A stretch of 5,538 nucleotides of DNA from Chloroflexota bacterium (lineage in GTDB: Bacteria; Chloroflexota; Limnocylindria; Limnocylindrales; CSP1-4), in assembly GCA_005881055.1 (NCBI GenBank), contig VBHW01000193.1, positions 1,807 to 7,344 on the forward strand. Reading direction: 5' to 3'. A program made the translations under genes and the position numbers. A model generated the notes under the pieces. That model saw only the letters and a list, made by a program, of their open reading frames with translations, was not told the DNA's origin and searched no databases. This document shows, in pieces, positions 1 to 4,112 of this stretch (within the stretch, counting starts at the first letter, position 1; each line of letters starts with the position of its first letter).

Positions 1-474
1 CTCCTGCCGTCGCACTTCTCCGGGCCCGCGCTCGCGGTCTTCGTCGCCTACGGGGCCGCGCTCGTCCTGCTTCTCGCGACGGATCTCGACCAGCGGCTCC
101 TGCCCGACGTCGTCACCATCCCGATGATCCCCATCGCGTTCGTCTATGCCTGGAGCGGCCAGAATCCGCTCGTGGGCGGCGGCCTCGTCATCGCGATCGT
201 CGCGGCCCTGGCGATCCCGGCCGCGATCTACCTGCCGTCGCTCCTGTTCGGGGCCGGAGCGTTCGGCGTGGGCGACGTGAAGCTGCTCGCCTCCGTCGGC
301 CTCACCGCCGGCGCGTATCGGGCGCTCGTCGGCACGGCGTTCGGGATCGTGCTCGCCGGCGTCGTCATCGTCGCGCTCCTCGCCGCCCGGAGGGTGACGC
401 TGCGCACGTACGTCCCGTTCGGACCCTTCCTCGTCCTCGGCGCCTTCTGGAGCATCCTCGTCCCGATCGGTTGA
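1..474 (+). CDS. Type IV prepilin peptidase (A24 family), C-terminal part, 5' truncated
   Basis: Integral membrane aspartyl protease that cleaves the leader from type IV prepilins or related pseudopilins at the cytoplasmic face of the membrane. The frame is open from base 1 to the TGA at 472-474, giving 157 visible residues. Both A24 signature regions are present. The first is the aspartate-rich TDLDQRLLPD (visible residues 27-36). The second is GVGDVK (89-94), the GxGDxK motif with its aspartate at codon 274-276. Hydrophobic segments at about 8-26, 37-51, 57-84 and in the last 60 residues fit a multi-pass protein. Family members are usually about 250 residues, so roughly 90-100 N-terminal residues lie outside the window, including any zinc-binding methylase domain. 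The Met at base 124 is internal and is not the start, because the first motif lies upstream of it. Pilin substrates are not visible. The family call is firm; which pilus or secretion system it serves is unknown. Confidence 0.93.
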   Translation, partial: LLPSHFSGPALAVFVAYGAALVLLLATDLDQRLLPDVVTIPMIPIAFVYAWSGQNPLVGGGLVIAIVAALAIPAAIYLPSLLFGAGAFGVGDVKLLASVGLTAGAYRALVGTAFGIVLAGVVIVALLAARRVTLRTYVPFGPFLVLGAFWSILVPIG

Positions 475-549
475 GCCCCGAGCGCGGAACAGGCGGAAGC
501 ACGACGTTTGGACCACCCGCGACAGGACCATCGGGCTCATACGATCGGG
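462..549. repeat. Long imperfect inverted repeat spanning the prepilin peptidase stop codon
   Basis: The arm at 462-478 pairs with 533-549. CCCGATCG (462-469) is complementary to CGATCGGG (542-549), then a 2x2 mismatch follows (470-471 against 540-541), then TGAGCCC (472-478) is complementary to GGGCTCA (533-539). That is 15 of 17 positions paired. An inner CGCGG (483-487) can pair with CCGCG (517-521). The left arm contains the end of the coding sequence and its stop codon, and the right arm ends 4 bp before the -35 box of the next promoter. It could end transcription without a U tract, protect the 3' end of the mRNA, or be a dispersed palindromic element. The pairing is seen directly; the role is inferred. 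Confidence 0.6.
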
Positions 550-553
550 GGAG

Positions 554-582
554 TTGGACGGGTGGACGACGGATGGTAGGAT
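554..582 (+). promoter_or_regulatory. Promoter candidate for the M23 peptidase gene
   Basis: TTGGAC (554-559) and TAGGAT (577-582) are separated by exactly 17 bp. The -10 box is preceded by TGG (574-576), making an extended -10 TGnTAGGAT. Transcription would start near 588-590 and give a leader of about 120 nt before the GTG at 710. The -35 match is only partial (TTG), but spacing and -10 box are typical of housekeeping sigma promoters in high-GC bacteria. Confidence 0.6.
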
Positions 583-629
583 GCCGCCCAGCCGGAGTCG
601 TCCTGGGGCTGTGCCCGACTCGGGGCGGC
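583..629 (+). other. GC-rich nested hairpin after the -10 box
   Basis: GCCGCCC (583-589) pairs perfectly with GGGCGGC (623-629). Inside it GAGTCG (595-600) pairs with CGACTC (616-621), and GGC (607-609) can pair with GCC (613-615) around a TGT loop. The expected transcription start near 588-590 would remove most of the outer left arm. Either the start lies elsewhere, only the inner stem acts in the leader, or the full hairpin acts on read-through transcripts from the prepilin peptidase gene. No U tract follows, so it is not a classical terminator. Confidence 0.45.
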
Positions 630-655
630 GTATCACCGGCGAGCCATGACCGCCA

Positions 656-674
656 CGTGACTGCCAGGGTCACG
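656..674 (+). other. Small hairpin in the M23 gene leader
   Basis: CGTGAC (656-661) pairs perfectly with GTCACG (669-674) around a 7-nt loop, 35 nt before the GTG start. With the hairpin at 583-629 it makes the roughly 120-nt leader strongly structured. Leaders of wall hydrolase genes in other bacteria can carry cyclic-di-AMP riboswitches, but I do not recognise the conserved core of that class here. Confidence 0.4.
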
Positions 675-709
675 CCCAACGGAGCCGCTCGCACAGTGAC
701 GACGCCATC

Positions 710-2044
710 GTGAACCGCCGCCCCGTCGCTCCACGACGTGGGGTTCGGCATCTCTTCCTCCTGATCCTTCTCGTACCGCTCCTCGCGAGCGGTCTCGGCC
801 CGTACCAGCCGACGACCGCCCGGGGCGGTGACGACCTGTCCGCCGCGATCGCGCGTCAGAAGGCCCTGGCGGCCAAGATCGCCGCCCAGAAGGCCGAGAT
901 CGCGAAGCTCAACCAGTTGCAGGTCAACCTCGCGGGCGAGATCGCCCAGACGAAGACGACGCTCGTCGGCATCAACGCCGACCTCGTCGTCGCCCAGGCC
1001 CGCGTCGCGGACATGTCGGTCAAGGTCAGCGCGATCAAGCGGGCGTACAACCTCCTCGTCGTCCAGCTTGGCGACCTCGACCTCCAGCTCCTCCGCATCA
1101 CCCAGGACCAGCGCCGCACGGCGATCGAGCTCGCCAACCGCAAGGCCATCCTCGGCGAGCGCCTGCGCGCCGCCTACTCGGCCGGCGAGACGTCGCTCCT
1201 CGAGACGATCCTGTCATCCGAATCCTTCGCCGATGCGCTCGCCGACGTCGGCTACTACCTCGACATCGGCGACCAGGACAAGGCGCTCGCCGGCCAGATC
1301 GAGTCGGACCAGGCCGACCTCGCGGTCATCAACCAGACCGTCACTGACACGCGGGACCAGACCGACGAGCTGCGCGCCGAGACGGCCGTCCAGAAGCGGC
1401 AGCTCGACGCCCGCCTCGCGGACCTCAAGGACGCGAAGGCCGCGCTTGCCCAGCTCCAGGCCGAGACGAAGCACCAGCTCGCGCTCCAGGCCGCGGCCTA
1501 TGTACGGATCGCGCACAACAAGGCGGCCGCCCGCGCGATGCTCGCCGCGACAGCGAAGGCAAATGCGCAGATCAAGGCCAAGATCGACCGCCTCATCGCG
1601 GCGCAGTTCGCCGCGGGCAACATCCCGTCGGTCTACAACGGCACGTTCGCCTGGCCCGAGCACGGGGTGATCACGCAGGAGTTCGGGTGCACGGGCCTCA
1701 TCTGGGAGCCGCCGCTCGGGAGCTGCGCCCACTTCCACACGGGCATCGACATCGCCGCGCCGAAGTACACGCCGATCCGGGCCGCGGGTGCCGGGCGGGT
1801 CGTCTACGCCGGGCCGCTGTCGGACGGCGCCTGGGTGGTGATCATCGCCCACAGCCAGTCGCTGGTTTCGCTGTACGGCCACCTCGACAACGCCTACCGG
1901 CCGCCGATCGTGCGCGCCGGCCAGTACGTCGCCCAGGGCCAGATCGTCGGGTACGAGGGCACGACCGGCAACTCGACCGGGCCGCATCTCCACTGGGGGG
2001 TCGAGCTCAACGACACCTGGGTGAACCCCCGGCTCTTCCTCTAG
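710..2044 (+). CDS. Secreted coiled-coil M23 murein endopeptidase (EnvC/PcsB-like architecture)
   Basis: Predicted zinc endopeptidase that cuts peptidoglycan cross-links outside the membrane. The 444 residues begin with an Arg-rich signal peptide (hydrophobic core about 15-29). A long Ala/Lys/Gln/Glu-rich coiled coil follows (about 43-300), interrupted by a hinge at about 152-191 (LRAAYSAGETSLLE to DQDKAL) resembling the PcsB/EnvC/CwlO coiled-coil region. The LytM/M23 domain covers about 313-444. Zinc ligands H343 and D347 (HTGID) and H428 (second His of HLH), and catalytic-type H391 (YGHLD) and H426, are all present. It should therefore be an active enzyme, unlike EnvC, which only activates amidases. 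C327 and C339 bracket an insert just before the HxxxD motif and could form a disulfide. GTG at 710 is the first possible start in frame and places the signal peptide correctly; no good Shine-Dalgarno precedes it. No FtsEX partner is visible. Promoter and structured leader lie at 554-709. Confidence 0.92.
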   Translation: MNRRPVAPRRGVRHLFLLILLVPLLASGLGPYQPTTARGGDDLSAAIARQKALAAKIAAQKAEIAKLNQLQVNLAGEIAQTKTTLVGINADLVVAQARVADMSVKVSAIKRAYNLLVVQLGDLDLQLLRITQDQRRTAIELANRKAILGERLRAAYSAGETSLLETILSSESFADALADVGYYLDIGDQDKALAGQIESDQADLAVINQTVTDTRDQTDELRAETAVQKRQLDARLADLKDAKAALAQLQAETKHQLALQAAAYVRIAHNKAAARAMLAATAKANAQIKAKIDRLIAAQFAAGNIPSVYNGTFAWPEHGVITQEFGCTGLIWEPPLGSCAHFHTGIDIAAPKYTPIRAAGAGRVVYAGPLSDGAWVVIIAHSQSLVSLYGHLDNAYRPPIVRAGQYVAQGQIVGYEGTTGNSTGPHLHWGVELNDTWVNPRLFL

Positions 2045-2074
2045 CCACCGACCCCCGGGCCGTCGGCGCGCCTC

Positions 2075-2083
2075 TGGTAGCAT
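2075..2083 (+). promoter_or_regulatory. Extended -10 promoter candidate for glgC
   Basis: TGGTAGCAT is an extended -10 (TGn followed by TAGCAT at 2078-2083) and differs at one base from TGGTAGGAT before the M23 gene. No recognisable -35 lies 16-18 bp upstream, which extended -10 promoters can tolerate. Transcription would start near 2090, leaving a leader of about 93 nt. Confidence 0.5.
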
Positions 2084-2098
2084 CGCGGCAGGCGCGAA

Positions 2099-2137
2099 GC
2101 GTCACCGTCGGCCCCGGCGCGCGGCGTCACCGGCGGC
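2099..2137 (+). repeat. 14-bp direct repeat in the glgC leader
   Basis: GCGTCACCGTCGGC (2099-2112) recurs as GCGTCACCGGCGGC (2124-2137), 13 of 14 identical, with 25 bp from start to start. The first copy begins 15 bp after the -10 box, so the pair could be an operator for a regulator binding downstream of the promoter, or chance duplication in GC-rich DNA. Confidence 0.4.
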
Positions 2138-2141
2138 ACCC

Positions 2142-2173
2142 GACCAGCTGCGCGGCTGGTCTCGCACAGGGGA
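2142..2173 (+). promoter_or_regulatory. Hairpin directly upstream of the glgC ribosome binding site
   Basis: GACCAGC (2142-2148) pairs perfectly with GCTGGTC (2155-2161) around a 6-nt loop. Six bases later AGGGGA (2168-2173) is a reasonable Shine-Dalgarno, 9 nt before the ATG at 2183, which supports that start. The stem does not cover the binding site. It could stabilise the leader or hold the ribosome site open. Confidence 0.5.
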
Positions 2174-2182
2174 AACGCGCTC

Positions 2183-3454
2183 ATGAAGCGGACGATGGCA
2201 GTCATCCTGGCCGGCGGCGAGGGTGAGCGGCTGTCCATCCTCTCGTCCGTTCGCGCGAAGCCCGCCGTCCCGTTCGGCGGCAAGTATCGGATCATCGATT
2301 TCACGCTCTCGAACTGCGTGAACTCGGACATCGACGACGTGGTCGTCCTGACCCAGTACAACCCGCGCTCGCTCAACGACCACATCGGGCTCGGCCGGCC
2401 GTGGGACCTCGACCGGAACACACGCGGCGTCCGGATGCTCCAGCCGTACATCGCCCGCGGTCGCGTTGCGGAGTGGTATCGCGGCACGGCCGACGCGGTG
2501 CTCCAGAACCTCAACGTCATCGACCACAACCCGGCCGACACGATCCTCGTCCTGGCTGGCGACCACATCTACAAGATGGACTACCAGCCGTTCGTTGCCG
2601 CGCACCGCGCCAAGCGGGCCGACGTGACGATCGCCGTCCGGCGGGTCCCGCTCGCCGACGCCAGCCGGATGGGGATCCTCGCGATGGACGAGGCCGGTCG
2701 GGTGGTCGACTGGCAGGAGAAGCCGAAGCAGCCGAAGAGCGACCTCGCGTCGATGGGCGTCTACGTCTTCAGCAAGCGGGCCCTCCGCCGCTGGCTGTCC
2801 GAGGACCTCACCGACTTCGGAGCGAACGTCATCCCGGCGATGCTCGACGGCGGAGCCCGCGTGCACGCCTACCGCTTCGACGGCTACTGGCAGGACGTCG
2901 GGACGATCCAGTCCTACTGGGAGGCGAACATGGCCCTCCTCGAGGACGACCCGGAGCTCGACCTCAACGACAAGGACTGGCTCATCCACACGCGCTCCGA
3001 GGAGCGGGCGCCTGCCCGCGTCGGTGCGACGTCGCAGGTCCACCGGAGCCTCATCAGCCACGGCTGCGTGATCAACGGCACGGTCGTGAACTCGGTCCTC
3101 TCGCCGGGCGTCCGCGTCGACGTCGGGGCGGTCGTGCGCGACTCGATCGTCATGTTCGACTCCGTCATCCGATCCGGCGCGGTCGTCGACCGGGCGATCC
3201 TCGACAAGGAGGTCGTCGTCGGGCCCGGGGCGATCGTCGGCGACGGGACGGACTACACGGCCCGGGTGATCCGCAGCGGCTCGACCGTGGAGCGCAGCGA
3301 CGGGCGTCGATCGCGCGGCGTGCCGGTCATCGTGCCCGACCGCGAGGCGAAGGTCGCCCGCGGCGGTGGGCCGACGAGTGGCGCGGCTGTTCCCGAAGCA
3401 TCCGCGAGCCGCGCGTCCGCGAGGGGCGCATCCGCACGCGGTGCGTCGAGCTGA
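2183..3454 (+). CDS. glgC: Glucose-1-phosphate adenylyltransferase (ADP-glucose pyrophosphorylase)
   Basis: Cytosolic enzyme making ADP-glucose from ATP and glucose 1-phosphate, the committed step of bacterial glycogen synthesis. Its 423 residues match the family length. The N-terminal nucleotidyltransferase domain carries LAGGEGERL (9-17), RAKPAVPFGGKYRIIDF (24-40), GTADAVLQN (101-109) and AGDHIYKMDY (125-134, D127 in the place of the catalytic Asp). It also carries WQEKP (177-181, K180 in the place of the glucose-1-phosphate-binding Lys) and WQDVGTI (236-242). A left-handed beta-helix with hexapeptide-like repeats covers about 293-353. The tail (about 389-423) is a low-complexity Ala/Ser/Arg/Gly stretch encoded by tandem repeats and is not part of the conserved fold. 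ATG at 2183 has a Shine-Dalgarno at 2168-2173. No glycogen synthase or branching enzyme gene adjoins it. UDP-glucose or other sugar nucleotidyltransferases are excluded by the GlgC-specific motifs. Confidence 0.96.
   Translation: MKRTMAVILAGGEGERLSILSSVRAKPAVPFGGKYRIIDFTLSNCVNSDIDDVVVLTQYNPRSLNDHIGLGRPWDLDRNTRGVRMLQPYIARGRVAEWYRGTADAVLQNLNVIDHNPADTILVLAGDHIYKMDYQPFVAAHRAKRADVTIAVRRVPLADASRMGILAMDEAGRVVDWQEKPKQPKSDLASMGVYVFSKRALRRWLSEDLTDFGANVIPAMLDGGARVHAYRFDGYWQDVGTIQSYWEANMALLEDDPELDLNDKDWLIHTRSEERAPARVGATSQVHRSLISHGCVINGTVVNSVLSPGVRVDVGAVVRDSIVMFDSVIRSGAVVDRAILDKEVVVGPGAIVGDGTDYTARVIRSGSTVERSDGRRSRGVPVIVPDREAKVARGGGPTSGAAVPEASASRASARGASARGASS
3398..3442 (+). repeat. In-frame 15-bp tandem repeats in the glgC tail
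   Basis: Three imperfect 15-bp units (3398-3412, 3413-3427, 3428-3442) encode ASASR, ASARG and ASARG. A partial fourth gives ASS and the stop. The period equals five codons, so the reading frame is kept. This looks like slippage expansion of a disordered, basic tail. Confidence 0.75.
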
Positions 3455-3499
3455 GGTGGGCGGGTCGAGCTGAGGTGGGCGGGTCGAGCTGAGGTGGGC
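3443..3499 (+). repeat. Three 19-bp tandem repeats across the glgC stop codon
   Basis: The unit GGGTCGAGCTGAGGTGGGC occurs perfectly at 3462-3480 and 3481-3499, and with one mismatch (GCG for GGG at its start) at 3443-3461. The glgC stop TGA (3452-3454) is inside the first copy. Because 19 is not a multiple of three, the TGAs at 3452, 3471 and 3490 fall in all three forward frames. The block directly abuts the 15-bp coding repeats. Confidence 0.9.
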
Positions 3500-3509
3500 G
3501 GCCCTCCCT

Positions 3510-3528
3510 CGGCCCTCCGGGGGTGCCG
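3510..3528 (+). terminator. Possible GC-only terminator hairpin after glgC
   Basis: CGGC (3510-3513) pairs with GCCG (3525-3528), and the stem can extend across a bulged T by pairing C3514-C3515 with G3522-G3523. It lies between the tandem repeats and the next promoter, where a glgC terminator is expected. No U tract follows and the stem is short. Confidence 0.25.
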
Positions 3529-3568
3529 TCCGCGGGGCGCGACACGGCTCTGGACGTGAGTCCTCGGC

Positions 3569-3574
3569 TAGACT
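3569..3574 (+). promoter_or_regulatory. -10 box placed for a leaderless transcript
   Basis: TAGACT ends 7 nt before the ATG at 3582, so transcription starting 7-8 bp downstream of the box would begin at or next to the A of the start codon. No Shine-Dalgarno lies between the box and the ATG, and no clear -35 is visible. The surrounding CTCGGCTAGACTCGCG resembles the other two -10 regions in this window. Confidence 0.6.
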
Positions 3575-3581
3575 CGCGCCC

Positions 3582-4112
3582 ATGCCTCCACCGGATCGCG
3601 GCCCGGCTGCCCCGAGCCCGATCGAGGTGGACGGCTGGCTGACCGAGCTCGGCATCGTGCCGCTCGAGCGGACCGAGCGCGAGGGGATCACGAGCTGGGA
3701 CCTCGTCCTCGACGGGCGCCGCAGGTTCGACATCCGGGTGACGCTCATCCTCGACCCGTCGCTGGCTCTGATCGCCTGGGTCCACTACGCGCCGCCGACG
3801 ATCACGGACGCGCTGCGCCGCTCGTACCGGACGCTCCTCCGCTGGAATGACGAATACCCGTTCGTGAAGTTCGCCATCGCGTCCGATGAGCGGCCGGTGC
3901 TGACCTCCGAGCTGGCGATCGAGGGGCTCGGCCGCGACACCCTCGGAATCGCGCTCGCTCGCCTCCTCGCGCTCTGCGACCACCTCGCGGAGGATTCCGC
4001 CCACTGGATCTGGCTCGACGGCAAGGTGCCGGGCAGCGCCGGCCGGTTGAGCCGGCAGGTCGGGCTGTTCGCCCGCTACGCCGACCGCCTGGCGGAGCTC
4101 ACCGGCCCGTGA
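3582..4112 (+). CDS. YbjN-like / type III secretion chaperone-fold protein, function unknown
   Basis: A 176-residue protein with no signal peptide or membrane segment, so probably cytosolic. The N-terminus is Pro-rich (1-13). An alpha/beta domain of about 14-130 follows, containing LLRWNDEYPFVKFAI (85-99) and a strand-turn-helix stretch PVLTSELAIEGLGRD (105-119). This pattern of Leu-X-X-Asn followed by a Phe-X-Lys-Phe strand and a 'E-L-X-I-E-G-L' strand resembles YbjN domains, which share the fold of type III secretion chaperones and often appear as regulators or stability factors of unclear role. This is resemblance by eye, not a search result. ATG 3582 is chosen because no other start lies in frame upstream and the -10 box fits a leaderless message. 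The stop overlaps the next gene's start by 4 bp (GTGA), indicating coupled translation. Confidence 0.65.
   Translation: MPPPDRGPAAPSPIEVDGWLTELGIVPLERTEREGITSWDLVLDGRRRFDIRVTLILDPSLALIAWVHYAPPTITDALRRSYRTLLRWNDEYPFVKFAIASDERPVLTSELAIEGLGRDTLGIALARLLALCDHLAEDSAHWIWLDGKVPGSAGRLSRQVGLFARYADRLAELTGP

Noticed and set aside
124..126. ATG as the start of the prepilin peptidase
   Set aside because: The same frame is open to base 1, and the conserved aspartate-rich motif and a membrane segment lie upstream of this Met.
471..713. 80-codon plus-strand frame filling the gap before the M23 gene
   Set aside because: TTG start overlapping the previous stop, no ribosome site, no recognisable content, and it runs through the promoter and hairpins.
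828..1670. 280-codon plus-strand frame inside the M23 gene
   Set aside because: The product is almost entirely Arg/Ser/Pro/Thr, typical of a shifted reading of GC-rich coding DNA.
1214..2083. 289-codon minus-strand frame opposite the M23 gene
   Set aside because: Shadow of a confidently identified gene; Arg/Gly/Val-rich composition and no motif.
3398..3499. CRISPR array
   Set aside because: The 15-bp and 19-bp units are directly adjacent with no spacers and no cas genes are present.
2102..3748. 548-codon open frame on the minus strand across glgC and the repeats
   Set aside because: It lies opposite a certain glgC, crosses the tandem repeats, and its translation is Arg/Asp/Val-rich without any recognisable domain. 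Long antisense frames are expected in DNA with this third-position GC bias.
4038..4056. GCCGGC inverted repeat near the end of the YbjN-like gene
   Set aside because: A 6-bp G/C palindrome inside GC-rich coding sequence, common by chance and not at a gene boundary.
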